Shown one piece after another: positions 51,991 to 62,332 of a stretch of 64,000 bases of DNA. Under the pieces are notes generated by a model. The model saw only the letters and a list, made by a program, of their open reading frames with translations, did no database searches and had not been told where the DNA came from. Position 1 is the stretch's first letter; each line of letters opens with the position of its first letter. A program made the position numbers and the translations under genes. Source of the DNA: Geotalea sp. SG265 (GTDB lineage: Bacteria; Desulfobacterota; Desulfuromonadia; Geobacterales; Geobacteraceae); NCBI RefSeq assembly GCF_022808985.1, contig NZ_JAKZFT010000011.1:1-64000 (forward strand). The letters run 5' to 3'.

Positions 51991-54357
51991 TTGGCTTCAA
52001 ATAGAGAAAAATTACTTGAGAGTGCTCAAAGATTCATTATCAAGGGGCAGATCGATCGAGCAATTAAGGATTATCAACAGGTTGTAGCCCTCGACCCGAA
52101 GGATACCCGTCACCGGCAACGACTTGCGGAACTGCTAGTGCGCTCCGGGCGCAACGATGAGGCAGTGGCGGAATATGAGTTCATAGGAAAATTCTATGAC
52201 GACAACGGTTACTACCTCAAAGCAATTGCGGTCTACAAGCAGATCCAGAAACTCACCCCCGACAATATCAAGATAACGATCATCCTGGGAGCACTAAACG
52301 GCAAACAGGGATTGATGGGCAACGCCCTGGACGAATACCGGACCGCTGTCAACCACTATGAAAAAAACGCCCAGTTGGCCGATGCCGTCAAAATTGTCGA
52401 AAAAATGCTGGAGCTGGACCCGGAAAATCCCGCCACCTGCCAGAAGCACGCCGAGCTGCTCTTTGCCCGGAGAGAACTGGATGCCGCATTCGATGCTTAC
52501 ACCAACCTGGCACAACTGCTGAAAAAAAGCGGCAACCACCCCGCCGCCGCAAAGATCGAAGAACGGGTCGCCAATCTTTTCCCCGAAAGGGTGAAATTAT
52601 CCATCGACGACCTTGCCGTCATGGTAAAAGCCGATGTGGATGGCGCCATTGGCAAACTCAGCGGCTTGATAAAACAGGACAGCACCAACCTTCCCCTTTG
52701 GAAACTCCTCATCGAAGCCTACCGGATCAAGAATGACACGGAAAAGCTCAGACTGACCTATGACCTGATAATCCGCCTTTTTCCAGCCGAGTTGTTTGCC
52801 CGTGAAGGGGTCATACGGACCGCCATGGCAGGTGAGCACTACGGGGAAACAGTAGCGCTGCTGGACAAGCATGCTGCCTGTTTTCTGGAGCAATCGGCTT
52901 TTGAAACCCTGGAGGCACTCTATCTTGCCGTGCAGGATCTGTCCGACGACGAGAGGATCGTCGCTGGATTACTGGAGCTGTACAGAAAGAGCGGGGACGC
53001 TGAAAAGCTCGCCCTGCTGGAGAGCAGTCTGAAACCCGCCGCGATCCCGGCCGATGAAGAAAGACTATTGGCAGAGGAGCCAGCTGCACCTGCCTTCGAA
53101 CCCCTGGATCAGCCATCATTGAAGATCACCGCCGCCGATCCGGCAGAGCCCCTCGATCTTTCCGAGCCTGAGACGGGAGATGACTGGGAAGAGGATATCT
53201 ATCTTTCCATTGACGATGAGGATGATCTTACCGCCGAGTTGACTGAGGACGATCTCTCGGTCGACGAGGACGCTTTGTCGATGGATGAAGAGGTTCTTTC
53301 CGACGAAGAGGAGTTGCTCTCTGCCGAAGACGGTCTAGATTTCCCTGATGGTGATATGGGCGTTGCTGACGACACCATCATGTCTCCATTCGCCATCGAT
53401 GGTGACGGTGCCGCTGAGGGTGCCATTCTGGAGCTGGCTGAAGAGGGGATCGCCGAAGAAGACGCTGCCGCTTCTGATATGGTCCTCCTCGACCTGCCTG
53501 ATACAGAGCCGGAAATGGAGCTATCACCAGATGGTGAAGCAGATGAGGATATTGCCGACGCCCTGCCGCTGGACCTTGTTGAGGATCTGGCCGACTATGA
53601 AGAGCCGGAAAATACTGGTTCCTGCCGGTTGCTGGAATTGGATGCGGATGACCTGATGGAGCAGGAACCTCTCGTCCTGGTGCCGGAAAAGGAAGATCTG
53701 CCTGAGCTTTCCTTGACGGAGGGAATCGAGGAGATGGAGGAAGCGCCCCACGGAGAGCAGCCTTACCTGGATGGGGATATTTCCACAGGAATCGATCAAC
53801 TTTTCCATGAATTAGAGGAATCTCCCCCTGAGGAAAAGCAGGCTGTTGGTGCCAAAGCCGCCAAGTATTCGTGGGAGGGCATGCTGACGGAAACGGATGA
53901 ACAGGCGAACCTGGGAGATGCGGAGACCCATTTCGACCTGGGCATCGCCTACAAGGAGATGGGGCTTTATGACGACGCCATTGCGGAATTCAGGCGTGCG
54001 TCGATCAGCCCCAGCAGAAAGCTGGATTGTACGTCCCTGCAGGCAGCATGCTACCGGGAGAAGAACGACTACGATCAGGCCGAAAAGATGCTGCTGGAGG
54101 CAATGGATCTTGCGGAAGTGGCCAATGAGGACATCCTCGGACTCAAGTTCGAGCTGGCGGTCCTTTACGAGGCGTCGGGGCGGATGAGTGAAGCTCTCGA
54201 TGTCTTCAAGGAGGTTAGGGACGCCAATCCCCAGTTTCCGGGGGTGGCTTTGCGAATAGCTTCACTGGAGGGCGAATCAGATTCGCTGGACCTGACCGAG
54301 CTCGACTACGAAGAGATCGAAGAGCTGGTGGAAGTGTCTGACTCAGGAGGCCAGTAG
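51991..54357 (+). CDS. Large TPR protein with acidic central region
   Basis: 788 aa from a TTG start with GAAGGTG before it. N-terminal TPR repeats (about 5-330; GQIDRAIKDYQQVVALDPKD, GYYLKAIAVYKQIQKLTPDN) and C-terminal TPRs (about 635-765; AETHFDLGIAYKEMGLYDDA) flank a highly acidic, Leu/Asp/Glu-rich stretch of about 240 residues (395-635). No signal peptide, so a cytoplasmic scaffold. This layout recalls FimV-like or gliding/polar scaffold proteins, but no LysM or membrane anchor is seen. Function unknown. Its end overlaps the convergent TonB-like gene by 15 bases. Confidence 0.82.
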   Translation: MASNREKLLESAQRFIIKGQIDRAIKDYQQVVALDPKDTRHRQRLAELLVRSGRNDEAVAEYEFIGKFYDDNGYYLKAIAVYKQIQKLTPDNIKITIILGALNGKQGLMGNALDEYRTAVNHYEKNAQLADAVKIVEKMLELDPENPATCQKHAELLFARRELDAAFDAYTNLAQLLKKSGNHPAAAKIEERVANLFPERVKLSIDDLAVMVKADVDGAIGKLSGLIKQDSTNLPLWKLLIEAYRIKNDTEKLRLTYDLIIRLFPAELFAREGVIRTAMAGEHYGETVALLDKHAACFLEQSAFETLEALYLAVQDLSDDERIVAGLLELYRKSGDAEKLALLESSLKPAAIPADEERLLAEEPAAPAFEPLDQPSLKITAADPAEPLDLSEPETGDDWEEDIYLSIDDEDDLTAELTEDDLSVDEDALSMDEEVLSDEEELLSAEDGLDFPDGDMGVADDTIMSPFAIDGDGAAEGAILELAEEGIAEEDAAASDMVLLDLPDTEPEMELSPDGEADEDIADALPLDLVEDLADYEEPENTGSCRLLELDADDLMEQEPLVLVPEKEDLPELSLTEGIEEMEEAPHGEQPYLDGDISTGIDQLFHELEESPPEEKQAVGAKAAKYSWEGMLTETDEQANLGDAETHFDLGIAYKEMGLYDDAIAEFRRASISPSRKLDCTSLQAACYREKNDYDQAEKMLLEAMDLAEVANEDILGLKFELAVLYEASGRMSEALDVFKEVRDANPQFPGVALRIASLEGESDSLDLTELDYEEIEELVEVSDSGGQ

Positions 54358-55059
54358 ATTCAAAGGTGCAACCAGTCGTATGGGGGCTAGAAAAAAATCG
54401 CCATGATATGTCTGTGGCAGGGGAGAAAGATGTCCCACACCTTCCAGAGCCTTGAGCACCGCCTTGTCGTATCCCGGGTTGCCCGAGCTGCGGATAAGCT
54501 CTTTTGCAACAATGGTCCCATCCCGGGCGATGAGTATGTTCAGCACCAACTCCCTGGTCCCGGTCCTGTCAATGCTTTTGTCAAGCCACCACCTCTCGTT
54601 GATGTTTTGCAACAACTCGAAATAGTAAGCCTGAATATCTTCCCTGAGGGTTTCTCCTTCCCCAAGGCTGCGGAAAAATCCCCGCGTGGCACCAAGCCCG
54701 ACTGAAACTCGCTCTATGGCAGCTGATTGCTCATGGCCCTGCAGGTTCTTCTCTATTCTGTTCTGCAGGTCGTCAAGCTCAGGGGTTGGTGTGGGAGCCG
54801 TTTCTTGCGGTATTTGCCGGGGGAGAGGTGTACGGGATTCTTCGGAAAGAGGCGCAGGGGGCCGTGGTCTGGTTACCGGGGCAGACATGGTCAGATCAAG
54901 GAAAGCAACCTTTTTGCCGCCGATCTTGTTCCCTTTGCTGCCGGTCAGGGAAAGGAAAATCGCCACGTGCAGCAGAAGAGAAAGAACAACCATCAGCCTG
55001 AAGGCTTGCCATTTCTCCGTGTGGAAGGTTGGTTGCAGTATATCCAGTGCTTGCCCCAT
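54343..55059 (-). CDS. TonB-family energy transducer
   Basis: 238 aa from ATG 55059, which has GGGAGAAG before it; an upstream TTG adds nine residues. One N-terminal membrane helix (about 22-42, LMVVLSLLLHVAIFLSLTG), a Pro-rich periplasmic linker (RPRPPAPLSEE, PQETAPTPTPE) and a C-terminal TonB-like domain (LVLNILIARDGTIVAKELIRSSGNPGYDKAVLKAL). It would link ExbBD motion to outer-membrane receptors, but no exbB/exbD or receptor is adjacent. Some proteins of this shape belong to other export machines. Confidence 0.85.
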   Translation of the reverse strand: MGQALDILQPTFHTEKWQAFRLMVVLSLLLHVAIFLSLTGSKGNKIGGKKVAFLDLTMSAPVTRPRPPAPLSEESRTPLPRQIPQETAPTPTPELDDLQNRIEKNLQGHEQSAAIERVSVGLGATRGFFRSLGEGETLREDIQAYYFELLQNINERWWLDKSIDRTGTRELVLNILIARDGTIVAKELIRSSGNPGYDKAVLKALEGVGHLSPLPQTYHGDFFLAPIRLVAPLNLLAS

Positions 55060-55132
55060 TGTTGGATCTTCTCCCGATTTGCTCAAACCAAGAAAATATA
55101 TCAGATATGCGGTGAAATTGACAACCGCAAAG

Positions 55133-55164
55133 AAAAAGGCCGCCCGGGTGGAGCGGCCTTTTTT
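55133..55164 (-). terminator. Intrinsic terminator of maeB
   Basis: AAAAGGCCGC (55134-55143) pairs with GCGGCCTTTT (55153-55162), with T-runs on both strands. It lies 16 bases beyond the maeB stop. Confidence 0.9.
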
Positions 55165-55179
55165 GTATCTGTGGACCTG

Positions 55180-57432
55180 TTAGGAGTTCTGGGCATCAAC
55201 CACGGCGATGGCGGCCATATTGAGAATATCGGTGACATCGTCCCCCCGCTGCAGCACGTGCACGGGCTTGTTCATTCCCATGAGGATGGGGCCGATGGCT
55301 TCGGCACCCCCCAGCCGATGGAGGAGTTTATAGCAGATGTTGCCTGAATTCAGGTCTGGAAAAATGAGCACGTTGGCCGGCCCTTTCAGGGCGCTGAACT
55401 GGTAGTTTTCCAGGAGCTCCGGGACTACGGCGGTATCCGCCTGCATTTCGCCGTCGATTTCCAGGCCCGGCACCTTTTCCTTGACGATCTCCACCGCCTT
55501 TTTCACCTTGAGGGCATCGGGATGCTGGACGGAACCGAAGTTGGAGAAGGAGAGCATGGCCAGCTTAGGCTCTATATCCAGCATGCGCACCTTGTCTGCG
55601 GCCAGGATGGCCGTTTCGGCCAGCTCTTCCGCATTGGGCTCTATTTCCACCGTCGTATCGGACATGAAGAAGATCCCCTTCTTGAAGACCATCATATAGA
55701 GGCCGTGGACGCTGGTAAGCCCCGGCTGTTTGCCGATCACTTCCAGAGCGGGCCTGATGGTTTCGGGATAGTGGGTGTCGATGCCGGAAAGGAGGGTATC
55801 GGCATCCCCCATTCTTACCATCATGCAACCGAAGTGGGTGCGGGACTTTCTTCTCATGATGCGGCGGGCCTCAGAGAGGGTCAGGCCTTTGCGCTGGCGC
55901 AGCCGGTACAATTCCTGAGCATAGGCCTCTGTCTTTTCGTAATCTTCAGGATCGATGATGGTAAGCCCATTGGCATCGATATTCATCTCTTCCATCTTTG
56001 CCAGGATCTTGGCACGGTTCCCGATCAACAGGGGGGAAGCGATCCCTTCCTCCACCACCAGTTGTGCCGCCCTGAGGATCTTTTCGTTATCCCCTTCGGG
56101 AAAGGCAATGCGTTTCGGCTCGCACTTGGCCTTGTTGATGATCAGGCGCAGGGTTTCCTTGGCTTTCCCCTGCAGCGATTCCAGATGCTCAACGTACTTG
56201 TCCATATCCTCTATTGGTTGCCGGGCAACGCCAGAATCCATGGCTGCCTTTGCTACAGCGGGGGCTACCCGTAAAAGCGCCCGGGGATCGAAAGGCTTGG
56301 GTATAATGTACTCCCTGCCGAAGGAAAATTTGACATTGCCGTAGGCCCGGCAGACTGAATCGGGGCATTCTTCCCTGGCCAGCTCGGCAAGAGCGAAAAC
56401 CGCTGCTTTTTTCATCTCTTCGTTGATAGTCGTGGCTCTGACATCGAGGGCACCACGGAAGATGAAGGGGAAGCCGAGAACGTTATTGACCTGATTCGGG
56501 TAATCGGAGCGACCGGTGGCGATGATGATATCTCCACGCACTGCATGGGCCTCTTCAGGGGAAATCTCCGGATCCGGATTGGCCATGGCGAAAATGATGG
56601 GATTGGCTGCCATCTTGCGCACCATTTCCGGGGTAAATGCACCCTTCGAAGAAAGGCCGAAAAGTACGTCGGCGCCATTGGCGGCTTCTTCAAGGGTGCG
56701 AAGAGACGTATCGACAGCAAAGCGCTCCTTATATTTATTCATCCCTTCGGTGCGCCCTTTATAGATGATCCCCTTGGTGTCGCACATGATGAGGTTTTCC
56801 CGCTTAACCCCAAGGGAAATGGCCAGGTTGGCGCAGGCGTTGGCAGAAGCGCCGGCACCGTTGACGACAATCCTGATTTCGTCGATTTTCTTGTTGACCA
56901 GGGTAAGGGCATTGATCAGCGCCGCCGATGAGATGATGGCGGTACCGTGTTGGTCGTCGTGGAAGACTGGAATGTTCATGGTCTTCTTCAGTTCTTCTTC
57001 GATATGGAAGCATTCCGGTGCCTTGATATCTTCCAGGTTGATGCCGCCGAAGGTCGGCTCCAGCAATTGGCAGACCTTGATCACTTCTTCCGGACTTTCC
57101 GAATTGACTTCCAGGTCGAAGACGTCGATATCGGCAAAACGTTTGAAGAGAACACCTTTTCCTTCCATGACCGGCTTGCCGGCCAGGGCGCCGATGTTGC
57201 CCAGGCCGAGAACGGCGGTGCCGTTGGAGATTACAGCCACCAGATTGCCCTTGGCAGTATATTTGAAGGCATCCTCGGGATTTTTTTCTATTTCCAGGCA
57301 GGGCTCGGCGACACCGGGCGAGTAGGCCAGAGAAAGATCACGGGATGTGAGACAGGGTTTTGAAGAAATGACTTCTATTTTCCCTTTGCGACCTATGGAA
57401 TGATATTCAAGTGCGTCCATTTTTTTTGTCAT
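55180..57432 (-). CDS. maeB: NADP-dependent malic enzyme (MaeB, malic-PTA fusion)
   Basis: 750 aa. The N-terminal malic enzyme half (about 1-425) has DLSLAYSPGVAEPCLEI, FHDDQHGTA, the dinucleotide motif VNGAGASANACANLA and MANPDPEISPEEA. The C-terminal half (about 430-750) is a phosphotransacetylase-like domain (RIAFPEGDNEKILRAAQ, GCMMVRMGDADTLLSGI) that in MaeB senses acetyl-CoA rather than catalysing. It decarboxylates malate to pyruvate, giving NADPH. Full length. The promoter lies about 110 bases upstream. Confidence 0.96.
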   Translation of the reverse strand: MTKKMDALEYHSIGRKGKIEVISSKPCLTSRDLSLAYSPGVAEPCLEIEKNPEDAFKYTAKGNLVAVISNGTAVLGLGNIGALAGKPVMEGKGVLFKRFADIDVFDLEVNSESPEEVIKVCQLLEPTFGGINLEDIKAPECFHIEEELKKTMNIPVFHDDQHGTAIISSAALINALTLVNKKIDEIRIVVNGAGASANACANLAISLGVKRENLIMCDTKGIIYKGRTEGMNKYKERFAVDTSLRTLEEAANGADVLFGLSSKGAFTPEMVRKMAANPIIFAMANPDPEISPEEAHAVRGDIIIATGRSDYPNQVNNVLGFPFIFRGALDVRATTINEEMKKAAVFALAELAREECPDSVCRAYGNVKFSFGREYIIPKPFDPRALLRVAPAVAKAAMDSGVARQPIEDMDKYVEHLESLQGKAKETLRLIINKAKCEPKRIAFPEGDNEKILRAAQLVVEEGIASPLLIGNRAKILAKMEEMNIDANGLTIIDPEDYEKTEAYAQELYRLRQRKGLTLSEARRIMRRKSRTHFGCMMVRMGDADTLLSGIDTHYPETIRPALEVIGKQPGLTSVHGLYMMVFKKGIFFMSDTTVEIEPNAEELAETAILAADKVRMLDIEPKLAMLSFSNFGSVQHPDALKVKKAVEIVKEKVPGLEIDGEMQADTAVVPELLENYQFSALKGPANVLIFPDLNSGNICYKLLHRLGGAEAIGPILMGMNKPVHVLQRGDDVTDILNMAAIAVVDAQNS

Positions 57433-57537
57433 GCGGTCCTCCGTTTTTTGGTGATCCTTTTACTTTTATTTAAAATTTGTCTTTCTTAAAAATTCTAACA
57501 CAGTTTTACAAAAACACTGAAAAGCCAATAGATTCAT

Positions 57538-57567
57538 ACATTAAGCACGTTATTTATTTGTTGTCAA
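57538..57567 (-). promoter_or_regulatory. Probable promoter of maeB
   Basis: On the minus strand TTGACA, 18-base spacer, TAATGT, in a very AT-rich stretch. The leader is about 100 bases. Confidence 0.45.
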
Positions 57568-57686
57568 GAATTTAATCTAGGTAAAATATAAAATGATTTT
57601 ATTGACCGGAAATATTATTGGCAAGATTGTAAAATAAGGTTATTTAGTAATAATTCAAATGATTACGGCTGCAAGGAAGGATGCAT

Positions 57687-58181
57687 ATGGAACGGCTTTG
57701 GGCTCCGTGGCGGATGGAATACATTGAAAATTCCAAGTCTGAAGGGTGCGTGCTGTGTATCGGCCCTGACAGGACAGCTGACCGGGACCGGCTCATCCTC
57801 TACAGAAGCGAGCTGTCCCTGGTCATGCTGAACAGGTACCCCTACACCAACGGTCATCTCATGGTGGCACCCCTCCGCCATACGAGCGACATGGATTCCC
57901 TTGACGACAAGGAAATGCTCGATCTGTTCAGGGTCCTTAAGCTCTGCCGCAGCGTGGTGGAAAAGACAGCATTCCCTCATGGATTCAATGTCGGGATCAA
58001 CCTGGGCCATGCAGCCGGGGCGGGGATCGATGACCATCTCCATATCCATCTCGTTCCCCGGTGGAACGGGGACACCAATTTCATGACGGTAATTTCAGAT
58101 GTGCGGGTAATGCCTGAGAATCTTCTCACCACCTATGACAGGTTGCTGCCCATGTTTGCAGCGGCCGGAAAGGTCGATTGA
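57687..58181 (+). CDS. HIT-family nucleotide hydrolase
   Basis: 164 aa. The ATG at 57687 has AGGAAGG six bases before and yields the family N-terminus MERLWAPWRMEYI; the ATG at 57681 touches the ribosome site. HIT motif DDHLHIHLVPRW (about 114-125) with three spaced His, plus Cys pair CVLC near the N-terminus that may bind zinc. Relatives split Ap4A or other nucleoside phosphates. Starts a plus-strand run with the ROK kinase 4 bases on. Confidence 0.92.
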   Translation: MERLWAPWRMEYIENSKSEGCVLCIGPDRTADRDRLILYRSELSLVMLNRYPYTNGHLMVAPLRHTSDMDSLDDKEMLDLFRVLKLCRSVVEKTAFPHGFNVGINLGHAAGAGIDDHLHIHLVPRWNGDTNFMTVISDVRVMPENLLTTYDRLLPMFAAAGKVD

Positions 58182-58185
58182 GACT

Positions 58186-59136
58186 ATGGAAAATGTCTGC
58201 ATTGCCATCGATATCGGCGGTACCAATCTCAGGCTGTGCCTGGTGGATGGGGCGGGCAGGGTTCTCTTCCGTGAGCGGCAGCCTACGGATATAGACCGGG
58301 GGAGAGATGACTTTCTCGGCCGTCTGTGCTCGGGCATTGCTCGCCTGAAAAGGAAGGGCGCTGCCGAAGGGGGACGGGTCGTCGGCATCGGCGTCGGAGT
58401 TCCAGGGTTGATCTCCAACGAGGGACTGGTCTACTCATCGGTAAACCTGCGCCCGTTGGAAGGACTCAACCTTCGCCAGCAGATTTCCGAGACCATGGAG
58501 CTTCCGTCTTTCATTGTCAATGATGCCAATGCATGGGCATGGGGTGAAAAATGCTTCGGAGCGGGTAAGGGCATGGCTTCGTTCCTGATGCTTACCCTCG
58601 GTACGGGAGTCGGCAGCGGCCTCGTTCTCAATGACCGGTTGTGGACCGGCATCGATGGGGTAGCCGGTGAATTCGGTCATGCGACGGTCGAACCTGCAGG
58701 TCGCCCGTGCCGGTGCGGCAATCACGGGTGCCTGGAACAATACGCCTCGGCAAATGCCATAGTGTCCGCCACCCTGGAAGCCTTGCACAAAGGTGGCGAC
58801 AGTTGTCTGTCTGCTACTTCCCCGATGGAGATAACAAGCGCCATGATTGCCGATGCGGCAGCCAAGGGAGATGCACTGGCCCGGTCCATGTTCGACGAGG
58901 CGGGACGCTATCTGGGCATTGCAGCAGCTGCTGCCGCAAACATGTTGAACCTGGAGGGAATCATTCTCGGAGGCGGGGTGGCGGCAAGCTTCGGGCTCCT
59001 TGTCGAAGCCATGCGCCGGGAGGTGGTCGCCAGGGCTTTCCCCATCCCGGCACGAAGACTGCGGATAATCAGGAGCGAACTAGGCGACGATGCCGGCATT
59101 CTCGGTGCCGCAGCGATGGCCATGGCCGGGAATTAG
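58186..59136 (+). CDS. ROK-family sugar kinase, probable glucokinase
   Basis: 316 aa from the ATG at 58186. N-terminal ATP motif IAIDIGGTNLRLCLV, sugar-site IVNDANAWAWGE with catalytic Asp, LTLGTGVGSGLVL, the ROK zinc motif EFGHATVEPAGRPCRCGNHGCLEQY (CxCGxxGCxE), and GIILGGGVAA. The GHxxV(E)P form suits glucose or N-acetyl-hexosamine. It would feed glucose 6-phosphate to the phosphofructokinase two genes on. Cytoplasmic. Confidence 0.92.
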   Translation: MENVCIAIDIGGTNLRLCLVDGAGRVLFRERQPTDIDRGRDDFLGRLCSGIARLKRKGAAEGGRVVGIGVGVPGLISNEGLVYSSVNLRPLEGLNLRQQISETMELPSFIVNDANAWAWGEKCFGAGKGMASFLMLTLGTGVGSGLVLNDRLWTGIDGVAGEFGHATVEPAGRPCRCGNHGCLEQYASANAIVSATLEALHKGGDSCLSATSPMEITSAMIADAAAKGDALARSMFDEAGRYLGIAAAAAANMLNLEGIILGGGVAASFGLLVEAMRREVVARAFPIPARRLRIIRSELGDDAGILGAAAMAMAGN

Positions 59137-59183
59137 TTGCCCAGTTTGTATATTTAATGCGATTAATTGTCTGAGGAGCATCC

Positions 59184-60272
59184 ATGAAAAAACGAATCGG
59201 CGTTTTGACCGGCGGTGGCGACTGTCCGGGGCTCAATGCAGTCATCAGAGGTGTTGTCAAGGCGGCTATTTTTCAGTACGGCTGGGAAGTGGTCGGTATC
59301 GAAGACGGCTTCGACGGATTGATGGCTGGTGGAAGATGTCGCCAACTTTCCATCGACGACGTGCGCGGCATCCTGCCCCGTGGCGGAACCATTCTTGGGA
59401 CCTCCAACCGGGGCAATCCTTTCTCCCGCCCGGTGAAAAGGGGCGGAATGGTTGAATATGTGGATTCTTCCGATGAGGTAGTGGAACGGATAAAATGTCT
59501 CGGCATAGATGCACTGGTGGTCATCGGGGGTGAAGGTTCCCTCACCATAGCGGTTGATCTGATGAAAAAAGGAGTTCCGGTGGTGGGGGTGCCGAAGACC
59601 ATCGACAATGACCTGATGGAAACCGACGTGACCTTTGGTTACAACACGGCCCTCGAAACGGCAACGGACGCACTGGACAAGCTGCACTCGACGGCTGAGA
59701 GCCACCACCGTGTCATGATCATGGAGGTCATGGGGCGCTATGCAGGCTGGATAGCTCTGGAATCAGGTATTGCCGGAGGAGCGGATGTGATACTCATACC
59801 GGAGATCCCCTTCGACATTCAAAAGATATGTCAGGCCGTAGAAAAAAGGCGGAACAACGGCAGTCGTTTCAGCATCATCGTTGCTGCCGAAGGCGCTTTT
59901 CCCGCAGGGGGGATGCGTGTCGTCAAGGCAAATGCCGATGCAACCCATATGGTGGAGCGATTGGGGGGTGTCGGAGAATTAGTTGCAAAAGAACTCACCG
60001 GAAACCTGGATATGGATGTACGGGTCATGGTTTTGGGCCATCTGCAGCGAGGGGGCTCTCCCTCCACCTTTGATCGCTGCCTGGGGAGCCGTTTTGGTGT
60101 CAAGGCCATGGAGCTGGTCGACCGGGAGGAATTCGGATCGATGGTATGTCTCAAGGGACGGGAGATCGGAAAAGTGCCTATAGAAAAGGCGATCAAGCAA
60201 CTCAAGGTCGTGGATCCCGCCGGCGAGATGGTGAAATCCGCCGAAAGCCTGGGGATAATGCTGGGTCGGTAA
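59184..60272 (+). CDS. pfkA: 6-phosphofructokinase, group III mixed type
   Basis: 362 aa. Phosphofructokinase fold with RIGVLTGGGDCPGLNAVIRG, VVIGGEGSLTIA, VPKTIDNDLMETDVTFGYNTA and MEVMGRYAGWIA. The residue matching E. coli Gly104 is Gly (favours ATP), while Lys sits where ATP enzymes have Gly124 (PKTIDND, usual in PPi enzymes); the Asp of GGDGS is Glu. This mix is the group III PFK pattern, so phosphoryl donor ATP or PPi cannot be settled from sequence. GAGGAG lies before the ATG. Confidence 0.93.
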   Translation: MKKRIGVLTGGGDCPGLNAVIRGVVKAAIFQYGWEVVGIEDGFDGLMAGGRCRQLSIDDVRGILPRGGTILGTSNRGNPFSRPVKRGGMVEYVDSSDEVVERIKCLGIDALVVIGGEGSLTIAVDLMKKGVPVVGVPKTIDNDLMETDVTFGYNTALETATDALDKLHSTAESHHRVMIMEVMGRYAGWIALESGIAGGADVILIPEIPFDIQKICQAVEKRRNNGSRFSIIVAAEGAFPAGGMRVVKANADATHMVERLGGVGELVAKELTGNLDMDVRVMVLGHLQRGGSPSTFDRCLGSRFGVKAMELVDREEFGSMVCLKGREIGKVPIEKAIKQLKVVDPAGEMVKSAESLGIMLGR

Positions 60273-60352
60273 TGTAATAATTGACATTACCCGGTCAAGT
60301 ACCTTAAACTGCGCTCGATCCTTTGATCCCGGGCAATGGAGGGTGCAGCTGA

Positions 60353-62332
60353 ATGGATAAAATCAAGCGGAGCAGGCTGTACGCCTTTCTGGGCTTCATT
60401 CTCGGGACCGGTGCACCGATAGGATGGACCGCAGTTCGTCTCATTTTTCTGCGCGACAAGGATGCCCCACTCCTTGCCCAGATTATCAACGATATTGTCA
60501 AAAACGATTACAGTATCGCTCTCTATTCATATATGGGGATCGGCACGGCGCTTGTCCTGGCGGCGGTCGGCTTTTTCATCGGCAAGGCGGGCGACGAACT
60601 CCATGAGCGGGCGACAGAACTGGACCTTCTCCACAAAGAAGTTGCCTCGCAGAAGGAAATTTTCGAGAACCGTTACAAAATCCTGGACAACAACATCAAG
60701 AATTTTCACCATATCAGCAGCCGGATTCAAAAAACCATCAATATCCAGGAAGTTCTTTCCCTTTGCGCGGAAGGATTGCACGATATCCTGGGTTACGACC
60801 GCGTCAATCTTCTCATGGCCGATGAAGAGCGGAAGGGGCTCCGGTTCGCTGCAGCAACAGGCTCCGACAATTTTGACCGCAACAACGTCTCATTGCCCAT
60901 TGACAGCAGGAGCGGTATCATCTTCAAATGTTTTTCGGAAAAGAAGCTGTACCTAGTGGATGACATCACCAAATATCCGTCCGATTTTCACCTGCAATCA
61001 CCCTACGATACCATTCATCCCCTCCGCTCGCGAAGCTTCGTCCTCTGCCCAATAGTCGTCAAAGGTGAAACCTGCGGCGTTTTCGGCATCGACAACCGGT
61101 TCAGCCAGCGGACCCTTAACGATACCGATTCCGACACCATAAAACTTTTTGCTGATCAGGCGGCTTCTGCCATTACCAGGATCAATCTCCTGCAAGCCAT
61201 AGACACCCTGACACTCCAATTGGGCAAGACATTCTCCGAGCTGCTTGACAATCGTGACACCTGTTCCCGAAATGTGAATCGTTTGAAAGCCTCAGCCGGT
61301 GCAATTGCCGATAGTGCCACCCACATCTCGTCTGCATCGGAAAGCGTCCTTGCTTCCGTCGATGAAACGAGCGCCGCCGTAACGGAAATTTCCGTTGCTA
61401 CCGAGCAAATAACGAAAAACATGGATTTTCTTGCCGAGAGTGTGGACAAATCCGTATCGGCTATGGAGGAAATTGCACGGACCATCAAGCAGGTGGAGTC
61501 TAACACTATTGTTTCCCACAACGTTTCGAGCCAGGTGAAGGCCCACAGCGACAAAATCAGGCTCGTCGTTTCCGAAACCATCTCATCACTGGCAGAGATA
61601 CAGAAGGCGGTCGATCTTTCCTACGAAGGCATCAAGCGCCTCAGTGAGAACAGCAGCAGGATCGACAATATTGTCAGCGTCATCAACGAAATTACCAAGC
61701 GGACCAATCTGCTGGCCCTGAATGCCTCCATCATAGCCGCGCAGGCAGGGGACTACGGCAAAAGCTTCGGCGTGGTTGCCGATGAAATACGGAACCTTTC
61801 CCTCCAGACCGGGCAGAGTACCGGAGAAATCACTGCAATCATTGAAGAGATCATGGAGGAGTCCCGTATTGCTGCCGGGAATGTGACTATGACAAAGGAA
61901 TTGGTGCAGAAAGGTGTTACGCTTGGCAAGGAAACTGGGGCTGCGCTGGGTATGATCGAGGACAGTTCCCGGCGCGCCATGGAAATGACCGAATTGATCA
62001 AGATTGCTACGGAAGAACAGTCGCAGAGCGTTCAACTGGTCACCCACTCCATTGAAGACGTGAGCACCATGACTTCGCAGATATTCACCGCCTCCAAGGA
62101 ACAGACGAAAGCAACTCGGAATATCGGTAAGGCCATCGGTTCCATCAAGGAGATGACCGAAGAGATGGTAGCAGCAACCGTAAAACAAGTTTCTGAAGGA
62201 AACGAGATAAAAATATCCGTGGATGCCGTGGGTTCACTTATCGTCGGCGTGTTCGACGACTTGGAAAAACGGCAGGATGATAGCCGGGCGGTGGTGAGCG
62301 AGCTGGAAGTGCTGAAATCTATAGCCGGTTGA
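60353..62332 (+). CDS. Methyl-accepting chemotaxis protein with GAF domain
   Basis: 659 aa. Two membrane helices close to the N-terminus (about 8-34 and 60-78) enclose a small loop, so sensing is probably cytoplasmic through the GAF domain (about 125-285, [20 protein letters not shown] and [19 protein letters not shown]). The methyl-accepting signalling domain follows (about 315-640) with the hairpin tip [21 protein letters not shown] (about 445). It would report to CheA/CheW. No che genes are adjacent. An orphan receptor of unknown ligand. Confidence 0.93.
   Translation: MDKIKRSRLYAFLGFILGTGAPIGWTAVRLIFLRDKDAPLLAQIINDIVKNDYSIALYSYMGIGTALVLAAVGFFIGKAGDELHERATELDLLHKEVASQKEIFENRYKILDNNIKNFHHISSRIQKTINIQEVLSLCAEGLHDILGYDRVNLLMADEERKGLRFAAATGSDNFDRNNVSLPIDSRSGIIFKCFSEKKLYLVDDITKYPSDFHLQSPYDTIHPLRSRSFVLCPIVVKGETCGVFGIDNRFSQRTLNDTDSDTIKLFADQAASAITRINLLQAIDTLTLQLGKTFSELLDNRDTCSRNVNRLKASAGAIADSATHISSASESVLASVDETSAAVTEISVATEQITKNMDFLAESVDKSVSAMEEIARTIKQVESNTIVSHNVSSQVKAHSDKIRLVVSETISSLAEIQKAVDLSYEGIKRLSENSSRIDNIVSVINEITKRTNLLALNASIIAAQAGDYGKSFGVVADEIRNLSLQTGQSTGEITAIIEEIMEESRIAAGNVTMTKELVQKGVTLGKETGAALGMIEDSSRRAMEMTELIKIATEEQSQSVQLVTHSIEDVSTMTSQIFTASKEQTKATRNIGKAIGSIKEMTEEMVAATVKQVSEGNEIKISVDAVGSLIVGVFDDLEKRQDDSRAVVSELEVLKSIAG

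Noticed and set aside
61680-61800. Chemoreceptor tip IIAAQAG instead of IEAARAG
   Set aside because: It looked unusual, but this form is, from memory, common in receptors of Geobacter-like bacteria, so it is not evidence of an inactive receptor.
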